NCBI GenBank assembly: GCA_963698435.1
Contig: CAVOQV010000018.1
Location: forward strand, 434,001-498,000
Reading direction: 5' to 3'
Source of the DNA: Sva-07 sp963698435
GTDB lineage: Bacteria > Actinomycetota > Acidimicrobiia > Acidimicrobiales > Ilumatobacteraceae
Length of the DNA: 64,000 nucleotides
Under the pieces are notes generated by a model, which made no database searches, had not been told where the DNA came from, and saw nothing but the letters and a program-made list of their open reading frames with translations. Below are positions 34,653 to 44,162 of the stretch, in pieces. Made by a program: the position numbers and the translations under genes. How positions within the stretch are numbered: the first letter of the stretch is position 1; each line of letters starts with the position of its first letter.

Positions 34653-37030
34653 GTGAACGAGCAGCTCGATACCGGGCACGACCCGGGAGCCGACGGCGGG
34701 ACACCACCCTCGGCGATGTTCAGCCGCGGTGGCCTCGGTGCCGCGGCGTTGATGCACTCGATCGCCGGGCTCGCCGATCTGCATGCACGCCAGGTCGATC
34801 ACGATCGACTGCTCGCCGCCGAAGGCGCTGGTCACATCGTCCACGACCTCCCGTTGCGTGCTGACGGGCGCATGGTCGCGCTCGAGTCGCGTCCGTGGCG
34901 GCTCGATCCGATCCCGCTGGTGATCGATGGCGACGAGTTCGTCGCGCTGGCCGATGGGGCGATCGCCCGGATGCGGATGTTGGAGGCGATCGTCGACGAT
35001 CTGTACGGCGCCCGCACGCTGCTGCGCGATGCCGTCGTCGATTCGTCCGCGTTGTGGGGCAGCCCGCGATACCGGCTCGCGGCATTCGGGCAGCGTCCGC
35101 AGCGCCGCTGGCTCACGAACTATGCCGTCGATGTGGTCCGGGACGTCGACGGCCGCTGGCGCGTCGTGCGAGACCTCACCGATGCGCCGGCCGGCGTCGG
35201 ATACGCGATGCTCGGACGTGCGGTGGCGGGACGCGTGCACCGCGACCAGATCTCCCGGTTGCCCGCTGGAGAGGCGCTGCGCTCGCTCGATCCCTTCGCC
35301 GACCGATTGCGCGACGGACTCGCGGACGTCGCGCTCAACCGCAACCCTCGGATCGTCGTGCTGTCCGGCGGGGTCGATCATCCGTCGTTCGTCGAGCAGT
35401 CGTACCTGGCCACCCGGCTCGGTCTCAATCTCGCGGAGGGCGCCGATCTCGTGGTGCGCCAGCGTCGGGTGTGGCTGCGATCGCTGTCGGGGTTGGAACC
35501 GATCGACGTGATCTTCCGTCGTCTCGAGGACGATCGGGTCGACCCGATGGAGGTCAACGCCGAGGGCCGCGCGGGTGTCCCCGGCCTGCTGCTGGCTGCT
35601 CGGTCCGGCGGTGTCTCCTTGGCGAACGCGCACGGCACGGGGGTGCTGGAAGATCCGGTACTCGGTGAACAGTGGGACGCCGCCGGGGCGTGGCTGACGG
35701 GGCGGACGTCGGATTATCAGGGCGTGTGGCCGCTGCCGTTCATGCCAGCGGCTGAGCGCTCGGAGCGTCAGTGGTCCCTCTGGCCGAGTTACGACGGCAG
35801 CGGGCTCGTCGACCGTGCGATCACGTTGCGGTTGCACTTGGTGGCCAGCGACAAGGGCATCGACGTCCTGCAGGGCGGGAGCGCACGGGTGCTGCTGTCC
35901 GGTGACGATCCGATCAGGCCCACGGCCGCGACGGCGAAGGACGTGTGGGTGATCGGTGGAACGGTTGCGCCGCCTGCGTTGCGTCGACGGGAACCGCTTC
36001 CCCAGGTCGACCTGATCGCGTCGGTGCCGACCCGAGCGGCAGAAGCCTTGTTCTGGGCCGGACGAGCAATGGAGCGCGCCGAGATCCTGGCGCGCTGCGA
36101 TGGAAGTCGTGCTCGACCGCACGAGCGGCCTCGTCGATGCCGAGGTTGCCGAACCGTGGGTGGAGTACGGCCTGGAGATGCTGGCGGCCGTCGCCGGGGT
36201 GCCGGCGCAGACCGGGGTCGGCGACCAGGCTGGGGCGACGTTCGCTTCGGGCGTCGAGGCATTGGCCCACCAGCTGGGTGCGTTCCTTGCGGAAGCGTCA
36301 TCGGTCCGCGAATTCTTCTCGACCACGGCCGGCCGCATGCTGGCGCACCTTGCAGAGTCGCGGGCGCAACTGCGCTGGATGGTGACCGAGGACGGGTCGC
36401 CACGACCGTCGGTGGTCGACATCGCCCGTATCGACGGGCGGGCGCTCGAGTCGATTCTCATCGACCTCGCCTCGCTCGTCGGCCTGTGGAGCGAGAGCGT
36501 TGTGCACGGCCCCGCGTGGCGATTCGGCGAAGTCGGACGCCGGCTCGAGCGCGCGTTCGGCGTGATCGACGGCGTCCGAGGGGCCTTCGGCCTGTATCGG
36601 AACGAGATGTCCTCCGCCACGTCGTGGACCACCGCCGCCGCGGGACCACCGCCTCGACTTCCAGCGTCAGCGTGTGGTCGAACTGATCCTCGCGGCGAAC
36701 GAGAGCCTCGTTGCCTATCGGCGCCGCCACCGCAGCGATGTCGAGTTCGAAACGGCCGTGCACCTCGTCGTCGCCGAGGTTCACAACCCACGATCTGCCG
36801 CTTCGGCGATTCGTGAGGTTCGTCATCAGGCCGACCGTCTCGGCTGGGAGCGCGGTGTGGACGAGACGAGTGCGCTGCTGTCGATGATCGAGTCGGCGTC
36901 GTTCGCCTCGGTCGGTTCGACGGCTGCCGTGCTCGCCGAGATGTTCGACGGTTGCGACCGGTTGGCGCGGGACGTCGTGGGCTCGTATCTGGCGGCACCG
37001 GTCGACCCTCGGATGATGGGACGGGGCTGA
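34653..37030 (+). CDS. Fused circularly permuted ATP-grasp / alpha-E protein (Rv2567-like; two frameshifts)
   Basis: About 790 aa when joined. The first 470 residues are an ATP-grasp module (ALESRPWRLDPIPLVIDGDEF, RMLEAIVDDLYGARTLL, VVLSGGVDHPSFVEQSYLA, RLEDDRVDPMEVNAEGRAGVPGLLLA); the C-terminal 300 are an alpha-E module (EALFWAGRAMERAEILAR, VREFFSTTAGRMLAHL, RLERAFGVIDGVRGAF, ASAIREVRHQADRLGWE). The fusion order matches Rv2567 of M. tuberculosis. Frame changes near 36098 and 36645 are each consistent with one extra base. GTG 34653 is the start. The transglutaminase starts 1 nt after its stop. Confidence 0.85.
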
Positions 37031-37031
37031 G

Positions 37032-37919
37032 GTGCCCGGCACGCGATACCGCGTCGTTCATCGCACCGAGTACGCGTACGGGGCGACGATGGTCGACGGA
37101 TACAGCGTGGCGTGCGTACTGGCCCGGCCGACGCCGTCGCAGACGGTCACCTCGTCGATCGTCACGACCTACCCCGAACCGGATGAGTACGACGAACGCT
37201 CCGACGTGTTCGGCAATCGGATCGTGCAGTTCGGACTGCATCGACCCCACGACGGACTGGTGGTCGAAGCGGTCACCGAGGCACAGATCTGGGAACAGGG
37301 CCTTCCACGCAACGACGTCGCGTGGGAACGGGTCGGCGCGTCGGTCGCCGGCATGCGCGGGCCGACGGCGCTCGATGTTGCGCCGTTCGTCGCGCCATCG
37401 CGTTTCGTGACCATCGACGAGAACCGACTCGATCTGTTCACGCTCGCGTCCGGCTCGTTCACACCCGGGTGTGGCATCGTCGAGGCGACGACGGCATTGT
37501 GCACCGAGATCTTCGAGACGTTCGCGTTCGATCCGTCGTTCACGGAGGTCAGCTCGCCGCTGGACGTCGTGCTCGGCGAGCGACGAGGCGTCTGCCAGGA
37601 CTTCGCCCATCTCGCCGTCGGGGTGCTGCGAACCATCGGGCTCGCGGCGCGCTACGTCAGTGGCTACATCGAGACCGAACCGCCTCCGGGGGAGCCGAAG
37701 ACGATCGGCGCCGACGCCTCACACGCCTGGTGCTCGGTGTGGGTTCCCGATCACGGCTGGCTCGACTTCGACCCCACGAACGGGATCGTTGCGCCGGCCA
37801 GGCACGTCACGATCGGCTGGGGCCGCGACTACGCCGACGTTGCACCGGTGCGCGGCGTCGTGGTCGGTCCGTCGTCGGCGCAGTCGCTGTCGGTCTCGGT
37901 CGACGTCGCTCGCATCTGA
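37032..37919 (+). CDS. Transglutaminase-like cysteine protease/amidase
   Basis: 295 aa, GTG start directly after the preceding stop. The N-terminal beta domain (YRVVHRTEYAYGATMVDGYS) is the bacterial transglutaminase N-terminal domain; the catalytic triad is C188 in RRGVCQDFAH, H231 in DASHAWCSVW and D246 in WLDFDPTNG. No signal peptide, so cytoplasmic. In the conserved ATP-grasp/alpha-E operon it would cleave or transfer the amide-linked product made by the ligases (inferred). It is the last gene of the operon and is followed by two tandem hairpins. Confidence 0.92.
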   Translation: MPGTRYRVVHRTEYAYGATMVDGYSVACVLARPTPSQTVTSSIVTTYPEPDEYDERSDVFGNRIVQFGLHRPHDGLVVEAVTEAQIWEQGLPRNDVAWERVGASVAGMRGPTALDVAPFVAPSRFVTIDENRLDLFTLASGSFTPGCGIVEATTALCTEIFETFAFDPSFTEVSSPLDVVLGERRGVCQDFAHLAVGVLRTIGLAARYVSGYIETEPPPGEPKTIGADASHAWCSVWVPDHGWLDFDPTNGIVAPARHVTIGWGRDYADVAPVRGVVVGPSSAQSLSVSVDVARI

Positions 37920-37927
37920 CCGCCCCG

Positions 37928-38055
37928 TTCACGTTTGCGTGCGGATTCGGGTGACCCGGTCCACCCAGATCTGCGCACAAACGGGCGGGGGAGTGCCCAT
38001 TCACGTTTGCGTGCAGATTCGGGTGATCCGGTCCACCCGAATCCGAGCGCAAACG
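37928..38055. repeat. Two tandem copies of a ~72-nt hairpin unit
   Basis: Two near-identical 39-nt segments (37928 on and 38000 on) begin TTCACGTTTGCGTGC and continue GATTCGGGTGA-CCGGTCCACCC. Each is followed by a complementary arm ending AAACG, so each folds as a long hairpin (about 37932-37983 and 38004-38055). The second has a nearly perfect stem; the first has several mismatches and wobble pairs. They follow the transglutaminase stop and precede the MFS gene. Confidence 0.75.
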
Positions 38056-38166
38056 GGGGGTGGAGCGGTGGTCGCCTGGGTGCGGCAGGGGGCGACGGGG
38101 GTGTGACATCGGTCGCTGAGGGGATTCGGTTGCCGGAGGAGGGGTGGGGTTCGGCAGGATTGCGGG

Positions 38167-39422
38167 ATGTCGACGGCGACCGACACGGCAGGTGTGGCGC
38201 ACGGGCGTCTGCTCACGCGTCCGTTCCTGATCGTCACCGCCACGGCGTTCGTGTTCTTCATCTACATCGGGATGTTGATCCCGATCGTGCCGCTGTTCAT
38301 CGAGGGGCCATTGCGGCGCGGCGAGTTCGGCATCGGGCTCACGATCGCGGTCTTCGCCGGTGCGGCGATCATCGCCCGGCCATTCCTCGGACGACTCGCC
38401 GACCGGTACGGACGCCGCGTTCTGCTCGTCGGCGGCGCATTGCTCGCCGGTCTCGCCGGCATCGCCTCGAGCCAGGTCAGCGAGTTCTGGCAGTTGCTGA
38501 TCACGCGCAGCGTCATGGGCGTCGGCGAAGCTGCGGTGTTCGTGGGCGCTGCCACGCTGATCGCGGACCTGTCGCCACGAGATCGACGGGCCGAGGGAGC
38601 GAGCTACTTCTCGGTCGCGGTCTTCGGCGGGATCGGCGTCGGGCCGATCATCGGTGAGTTCGTCCTCGACGACACCCAGTTCGAGCAGGCGTTCGTCGTG
38701 GCGGGGTGTTTCGCGCTCGTTGCCGCGGTCGTCGCGATGTTTGCGCCGGCTCGCGTGGTATCGCCGGATGCCGTCGACGACACGATTGCCTCCGCAGCGC
38801 CGGCGACCGGTCGGCGCCGGATCATCCATCCCGCGGCGGTGATGCCGGGCGTGGTGCTCGCCTCTGGCGTTGCGGCCTTCTCGACGTTCGGAGCGTTCAT
38901 CCCGGACTATCGCGCGAGGTCGGCTTGGCGACCTCGGGTGGCCTGTTCGCTGCGTACTCGCTCACGTCGGTGTTGGTGCGCGTCTTCGGGGCCACGCTGC
39001 CCGAGCGGCTCGGTCCGCGACGTGCTGTCACGATCGCACTCGGAACGCTGGGCCTGGGCCTCACGGTCCTGGCGGTCGTGCCGACTGTTGCGGCGTTGTG
39101 GGCCGCGGCGGTCTTCGTCGGGATCGGCATGGCGTTCAACTATCCGTCGTTGCTCGCGCTCACGGTGAACCGGGCGAGCGACAGCGACCGTGCGTGGGCG
39201 ATCAGTTCGTTCACGATGTTCTTCGAGGTGGGCTCGGTGGTCGGTGGTCTCGTCATCGGTGGGTTCGCCCAAGCGGTCGGCAAGCAGACCGGATTCTTCG
39301 GCGGCGTCGCGTGTTGCGTTCTCGGGCTCTACCTGCTGCGCTTCCGGCTCGTCCCCGCCGGATCGCCGGATGCGGGGCCCGCCGCTTCTCGCCCCTCGTT
39401 CACGCCGGTCGCCGGCGACTGA
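38167..39422 (+). CDS. Major facilitator superfamily transporter (one frameshift)
   Basis: About 417 aa with 12 predicted membrane spans. LTRPFLIVTATAFVFFIYIG is span 1; GRLADRYGRRVLLVGG is the MFS A-motif between spans 2 and 3; GRRAEGASYFSVAVFGGIGVGP-type sequence near span 5 resembles the antiporter motif C. One base is missing near 38912 (GACTATCGCGC-GAGGTC), after which EVGLATSGGLFAAYSL restores the second half. The overall type is a drug or small-molecule proton antiporter; the substrate cannot be told. It stands alone between the hairpin pair and the Ada-AlkA gene. Confidence 0.87.
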
Positions 39423-39565
39423 CCCCGATCATCGTTTGCGTTTCATTCTCGGTGGGACGGTCCGCCGGAAATGCAACACGAACGGTCTCGGGTGCGGGAC
39501 CGTGGGTCGGCTGTCATGGCCGATTTCCGCCAGGATCTGGTGTCGGCCCACGGCATGATGGTCAC

Positions 39566-41074
39566 GTGCCGCCGCTCGACCCCGATCAGTGTTACGTCGC
39601 CGTGCAGAGCCGCGACCAGCGCTTCGACGGCTGGTTCGTCACCGCGGTCCGAACCACGGGCATCTACTGCCGACCCAGCTGCCCGGCGATCACCCCCAAG
39701 CGCACGAACGTCGACTTCTACCCGACGGCAGCGGCCGCGCAGCAACGAGGGTTCCGCGCCTGCAAACGCTGCCGGCCTGATGCGTCGCCCGGTTCACCCG
39801 AGTGGAACATTCGTCAGGACGTCGTCGCTCGTGCGATGCGTCTGATCGCCGATGGAACCGTCGAGCGCGAAGGTGTCGGCGGTCTCGCCCGGCGGCTCGG
39901 CTACAGCGAACGCCACCTCAACAGGGTGTTCACCGACGAACTCGGTGCCGGCCCGCTCGCGGTGGCGCGAGCCCAGCGCGCCCACACCGCACGGCTCCTG
40001 ATCGAGACGACCGCACTGCCGCTGACCGACGTCGCGTTCGCGGCGGGTTTCGGCAGCGTCCGGCAGTTCAACGACACCGTGCGCGACGTGTTCGCCGCGT
40101 CGCCGTCGCAGCTTCGCGCTGCGGGTCGTCGTCGCACCGGACCGGCCGAGGCGACCGTCGGTGTGACGCCATCACCATCGGTGTCGCTCTCCCCGGTTTC
40201 GGTCTCGATACGCCTCGCGGTGCGAGCACCGTTCGCCTCGCAGGCCGTGATGTCGTTCATCGGCGAGCGCGCCATCCCCGGCGTCGAGTCCTGGGATGGC
40301 CAGACCTACCGGCGTTCGCTCGACCTGCCCGCAGGCCCCGCGGTGATCGACCTCGTCGCGCACGACGACCATGTCGCCGCCCGACTGGCGATGGCGTCCT
40401 GGTCCGACCTTGCCGTTGCGGTCCAGCGCGTTCGCCGGCTGCTCGACCTCGACAGCGATCCTGCTGCCGTCGATTCCGTACTCGGGTCCGACCCGGCCCT
40501 GTCCGCGCTCGTCGCCACCGTGCCCGGCAGGCGGGCACCTGCAAGTGTCGACCCCTACGAGACGGCGATCCGAGCGGTGATCGGCCAGCAGGTGTCCGTC
40601 GCCGGGGCGCGTACGGTCGCCGGGCGCATCGTGAACGGAGTCGGCCGCACGTTCGTCGAGACCGATGGCGAGATCACGCACGTGTTCCCCCGGCCCGAGG
40701 AACTCGCGGTGGCCGCTGATGACGCGTTCTCGATGCCCGGTGCACGACGCGACACGATCCGGCGGCTCGCCCGCGCGATCGCTGAGGGGGACGTCGAACT
40801 CGACGCCGGCAGTGATCCCATCGTCGCTCACCAGCAACTGCTCGCCCTGAAGGGCATCGGTCCATGGACTGCCGACTACGTCGTGATGCGTGGTCTCGGC
40901 CACCCCGACACGTTCCTGACCAACGACCTCGGGGTCAGGCACGCACTCGAGCGACTCGGCATCGGTGATGCACATGTGTCGCGTTGGGCGCCGTGGCGTT
41001 CGTACGCCGTGCACCACCTCTGGGCCAGCCTCGCCTCGTCGTCGACCAACCAGCAAACGAAAGCAGACCGATGA
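39566..41074 (+). CDS. alkA: Ada regulator / AlkA 3-methyladenine DNA glycosylase fusion
   Basis: 502 aa. Residues 1-75 are the Ada metal-binding domain with C35, C39, C66 and C69 (IYCRPSCPA ... RACKRCRPD), C35 being the methyl-phosphotriester acceptor. Residues 85-190 are an AraC-type HTH (LARRLGYSERHLNRVFTDELG). The C-terminal 300 form an AlkA-type glycosylase with helix-hairpin-helix LLALKGIGPWTADYVVMRG and catalytic Asp in FLTNDLGVRH. The domain order matches Rv1317c. It senses and repairs alkylation damage and probably activates its own transcription and that of ogt, which overlaps by 4 nt. Confidence 0.95.
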   Translation: MPPLDPDQCYVAVQSRDQRFDGWFVTAVRTTGIYCRPSCPAITPKRTNVDFYPTAAAAQQRGFRACKRCRPDASPGSPEWNIRQDVVARAMRLIADGTVEREGVGGLARRLGYSERHLNRVFTDELGAGPLAVARAQRAHTARLLIETTALPLTDVAFAAGFGSVRQFNDTVRDVFAASPSQLRAAGRRRTGPAEATVGVTPSPSVSLSPVSVSIRLAVRAPFASQAVMSFIGERAIPGVESWDGQTYRRSLDLPAGPAVIDLVAHDDHVAARLAMASWSDLAVAVQRVRRLLDLDSDPAAVDSVLGSDPALSALVATVPGRRAPASVDPYETAIRAVIGQQVSVAGARTVAGRIVNGVGRTFVETDGEITHVFPRPEELAVAADDAFSMPGARRDTIRRLARAIAEGDVELDAGSDPIVAHQQLLALKGIGPWTADYVVMRGLGHPDTFLTNDLGVRHALERLGIGDAHVSRWAPWRSYAVHHLWASLASSSTNQQTKADR

Positions 41075-41568
41075 CCAACGAACTGTTCAGCACCGTGATC
41101 GACACACCGGTCGGAGCGCTCACGATCGTGGCCAGCGACGGCGGCCTCCGAGCGATCCTGTGGCCAGACGACGATCCTCGCCGCGTCCGGCTGTCCGAGT
41201 CGATCGACGATGCGAACCAGCCGGTGATCGCGGTGGCGGTCGATCAACTCGCCGAGTACTTCGAGGGCGAGCGCACCGACTTCGACGTCCCGCTCGATCC
41301 GATCGGCACGGAGTTCCAACGAGCCGCGTGGGACGCGCTGCGCACGATCCCGTACGGCACCACCATCAGCTACGGCGAACAGGCCGAGCGAATGGGCGAC
41401 CGACGCAAGGCGCGTGCGGTCGGGGCGGCGAACGGACGCAACCCGATCTCGATCGTCGTGCCGTGCCACCGAGTGGTCGGCGCGAACGGAGCCCTCACCG
41501 GGTTCGCAGGCGGCACGGAGACCAAAGCGTGGCTCCTCGAACACGAGCGACGCCAACTGTCACGTTAG
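41071..41568 (+). CDS. ogt: Methylated-DNA-protein-cysteine methyltransferase
   Basis: 165 aa. The acceptor cysteine is C132 in IVVPCHRVVG; the recognition helix region is RAVGAANGRNP, and GTEFQRAAWDALRTIPYGTTISYGE precedes it. It removes methyl groups from O6-methylguanine, being consumed in the process. The ATG overlaps the alkA stop (ATGA), the same pairing as Rv1316c-Rv1317c. Confidence 0.96.
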   Translation: MTNELFSTVIDTPVGALTIVASDGGLRAILWPDDDPRRVRLSESIDDANQPVIAVAVDQLAEYFEGERTDFDVPLDPIGTEFQRAAWDALRTIPYGTTISYGEQAERMGDRRKARAVGAANGRNPISIVVPCHRVVGANGALTGFAGGTETKAWLLEHERRQLSR

Positions 41569-41588
41569 GCCCGGCACCGTGTGACAGT
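41556..41588. terminator. Short inverted repeat spanning two convergent stop codons
   Basis: ACTGTCAC (41556-41563) and GTGACAGT (41581-41588) pair across a 17-nt loop; ogt ends inside it and the opposite gene stops at 41588. The stem is only 8 bp, so this is a tentative terminator. Confidence 0.4.
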
Positions 41589-42181
41589 CAGGCGCGGTTG
41601 CGGGCGGCGGCCGACTGGGCCTTGCGGGCGCGGTCGGCTTCCTTCTTGGCGGCTTTCGCCTCGGCACGCTTCGCCTTGATCGCCGCCTGTTCCTCGGCGG
41701 AGCGCTTCGAGGTGTCGATCAGCGGGGCGATCGTGACCTCTTCGGCCTTCGGGAGCGCGACGAGTTCGTCGGATTTCAACAGATCGCGGATGATCGCCGA
41801 GGCCGGTGCTTCGCCGGCGACGGTGGCCGCCAGCATCATGCGGGTGACCGCTACGCCGTGACGCTCGACCACGCCGGGCAGCACCTCTTTGAGCTGCTCG
41901 GTCGACGGGTTGTCGGCGTGGTCGCCGAGTTCCTTGATGCAGTCGGCCAGGCAGAGATCCGACATGATCGCCGCGATCGCTTCCATGTCGCCGTTGATGC
42001 GACCGGCCTTCACGGCGTCGCGCACGCCCTCGGGCGTGGCCGCATCGACGAACGACTCGAGCCCCTCACGATGGTCGTCGTCGAGCGCCTCGATCGCCGC
42101 GGCGAGCTCGTCGTCGGTGGCGGCCTTGAACGAACGGTCGAGCAATCCGAGCGCCTGCATCCGGTTCTTCGTCTGATTCAC
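41588..42181 (-). CDS. Hypothetical helical protein with Lys/Ala-rich tail
   Basis: 197 aa from the GTG at 42179-42181, chosen because a -10 TAGCGT lies 8 nt before it (42190-42195, minus strand); the longer upstream frame is Arg-rich shadow. The first 150 residues look all-helical and acidic (ELAAAIEALDDDHREGLESFVDAA, MSDLCLADCIKELGDH), ending in a highly charged tail (KAKRAEAKAAKKEADRARKAQ) that may be a coiled coil or nucleic-acid-binding extension. I do not recognise the family. It is convergent with ogt and upstream, on the same strand, of nothing but the GH13 gene. Confidence 0.68.
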   Translation of the reverse strand: MNQTKNRMQALGLLDRSFKAATDDELAAAIEALDDDHREGLESFVDAATPEGVRDAVKAGRINGDMEAIAAIMSDLCLADCIKELGDHADNPSTEQLKEVLPGVVERHGVAVTRMMLAATVAGEAPASAIIRDLLKSDELVALPKAEEVTIAPLIDTSKRSAEEQAAIKAKRAEAKAAKKEADRARKAQSAAARNRA

Positions 42182-42189
42182 GACGCTCG

Positions 42190-42195
42190 ACGCTA
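42190..42195 (-). promoter_or_regulatory. -10 element TAGCGT, leaderless promoter of the hypothetical gene at 41588
   Basis: TAGCGT on the minus strand ends 8 nt before the GTG at 42181. It lies within the last codons of the upstream GH13 gene. Confidence 0.5.
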
Positions 42196-44124
42196 TCTGC
42201 GTGCGCAGGAGACCACGTAGGCGCCTGGTGTGCCCGGCAACACGACCGTGTTCGGATCCCCGTGGGAGCCGATGGACAGTTGCACGAGGTTTCGGTCGCC
42301 GAACTCGACAACGCACCATCCGTCGGCGCCCGGTTGCTCCACGATGCCGACCTCGGTGGCGAGGAACGTTCGCGACTCACATGGCCGCCGCACGAGATGT
42401 ACCAGCACGTTCTCGGCGGCGGACTCGCGCACGTAGGTGACGCTGTCCTCGGTGGCATCGACCCAGCGCATGGACCCGTGCTGCAGTGCGTGGCTTCGCC
42501 GGCGGATCGCGATCAGAGTCCGCAGGTCCATCACGAACTTCCCGTCGCCGTCCGGCGCCCGTTCGTCCAGGTCGCGAAGGCGGTCCCACGGGAACGGCAC
42601 GCGTGTCGAGTCGATCGAGTCGCCCTCGCAACCGACTTCCACTCCGGCGAACAGTGTCGGGACACCTGGCATCGTCAGCAGGGCAGCGAGCCCGACGATG
42701 TGTCGTACGAGATCGCCACCGACCACCGTGCGGAACCGAGCGGTGTCGTGCGAGTCGAGCATCGTCATCGACGCCTGGCGGGCCTCCCACGAGACGCTGG
42801 CCGATAGTTGGCGCATCGACTCGACGAGTCCGTGTCCGTCCAGATCGATCAGCTCGACGGCAGCCATCAACGACATCGGGCCGGGGTCCTTCAGCCAGGC
42901 CCACAGTGGACGCGTGAACCACTGGTAGGCCATCACGCCATGCCAACCGGTGCCGTCGAGGTCGTCGCTGGCGTCGTAGCAGTGCTCGGCGACGAGCCAC
43001 CGGCCGTCGCCGGCCGAGGCGTCGAGCGTCGCTCGTGTAGCGCGGGCGACGTCGTGATTGTCGTCGAGCTCACGGAACCGGGCCGTGGTGTTCGCACAGT
43101 CGACCCGCCATCCGTCGAGTTCGAATGGAGCCTCGAGCCAGTGGGCGAGCACCGACGCGTCCCCGGCGTAGAACCGATCTCGCAGGCTTGCGGAGCGATG
43201 GTCGAGCTTCGGCAGCGAGGAGACGCCGTGCCATGCCACGTAGCCGTCGGGCTCGGTGTCGTCGAAGAAGTAATAGCTTCGCTCGGCGGCGTCCTGATCG
43301 GCTGAGGCGGCTCGGAACCAGTCGTGGCGTACGCCGGTGTGGTTCAGCGTGATGTCGCCGATGACCCGGATCTCGCGTTCGTGGGCCGCCGCGACGAGCG
43401 ACGCCAGCGAGTCGTCGCCACCAAGCGCCGGGTCGACGTGTTCGAACGTCGACGCGTCGTAGCGGTGCATCGATCCGGCCGGGAAGAACGGCGTGAGGTA
43501 GATCAACGACACTCCGAGGTGGACGAGGTGATCGAGATGTGCCTCGATCCCGGTCAGGTCGCCGCCGTACCAGTGGTGTGAGCGGATCCCTGGGGTGTCG
43601 TTGACCGGCTCGTCCCAATCTCGGGGTGTCGCCCAGTCAGGCGCCGGGCGAGGTGCGCCCGAATTCGCGAAGCGGTCGATGAAGATCTGGTACCCGACCG
43701 TCCCGGCGAGCCAGGCAGGCGGGGGAGTGGTGGCAGTCGCGCTCTCGTGAGACCCGGGTTCGGGGGGTCGGGCGGAGACGCGGAAGTCGGCGTCGTCGGT
43801 GACATCGCGGTGGAACACCCCGGCGCCGTTCACCCAGCAGCGGCCGAGATCACCGCCGTCGAGCAACCAGCGGTACGACGTGACGGGATTGTGCAGCACG
43901 AGATCGGCGCTCCACCACGTCGCACCGTGCTCGTGGCGGTCGAACCTTGCCTCGACGATCGCCGGCTCGGCGTCGGGTGTCGAACGCAGCCGCACGCGCC
44001 CCGTGCCGCACGCATCGGGAACTCGGAGCCGCACTCGCACCCGGCCACCCAACTCGCAAGCCGACGGTTCGAGGTATCTCGGCGATCCGTCGTGATGCGG
44101 GTGGTCGCGCAGTGCAAGCACCAC
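42193..44124 (-). CDS. GH13 alpha-amylase-family enzyme (maltodextrin-degrading)
   Basis: About 643 aa from a GTG near 44124; a second GTG at 44121 is possible. An N-terminal carbohydrate-binding-like beta domain of about 130 residues is followed by the (beta/alpha)8 barrel: GTVGYQIFIDRFANS, LTPFFPAGSMHRYD, DITLNHTGVRHDWF, nucleophile Asp in GWRVDCANT, acid/base Glu in WLVAEHCYD and the third Asp in MLDSHDTARFR. This layout is seen in neopullulanase/cyclomaltodextrinase-type enzymes. No signal peptide, so it acts inside on imported maltodextrins. It is last in the minus-strand malE-malF-malG-GH13 series, 38 nt after malG. Confidence 0.9.
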   Translation of the reverse strand: MVLALRDHPHHDGSPRYLEPSACELGGRVRVRLRVPDACGTGRVRLRSTPDAEPAIVEARFDRHEHGATWWSADLVLHNPVTSYRWLLDGGDLGRCWVNGAGVFHRDVTDDADFRVSARPPEPGSHESATATTPPPAWLAGTVGYQIFIDRFANSGAPRPAPDWATPRDWDEPVNDTPGIRSHHWYGGDLTGIEAHLDHLVHLGVSLIYLTPFFPAGSMHRYDASTFEHVDPALGGDDSLASLVAAAHEREIRVIGDITLNHTGVRHDWFRAASADQDAAERSYYFFDDTEPDGYVAWHGVSSLPKLDHRSASLRDRFYAGDASVLAHWLEAPFELDGWRVDCANTTARFRELDDNHDVARATRATLDASAGDGRWLVAEHCYDASDDLDGTGWHGVMAYQWFTRPLWAWLKDPGPMSLMAAVELIDLDGHGLVESMRQLSASVSWEARQASMTMLDSHDTARFRTVVGGDLVRHIVGLAALLTMPGVPTLFAGVEVGCEGDSIDSTRVPFPWDRLRDLDERAPDGDGKFVMDLRTLIAIRRRSHALQHGSMRWVDATEDSVTYVRESAAENVLVHLVRRPCESRTFLATEVGIVEQPGADGWCVVEFGDRNLVQLSIGSHGDPNTVVLPGTPGAYVVSCARR

Positions 44125-44162
44125 GGTCCTACCGGGGACGGGGCCGGGGAGGACCGTCGGGC

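Noticed and set aside
33924..37610. A 1228-codon open frame on the minus strand
   Set aside because: It is antisense to the ATP-grasp/alpha-E/transglutaminase operon, is rich in Arg/His/Pro/Asp with no motif, and follows from the GC-skewed third codon positions of the real genes.
37928..38055. CRISPR array
   Set aside because: There are only two units, each self-complementary, with no spacer diversity and no cas genes.
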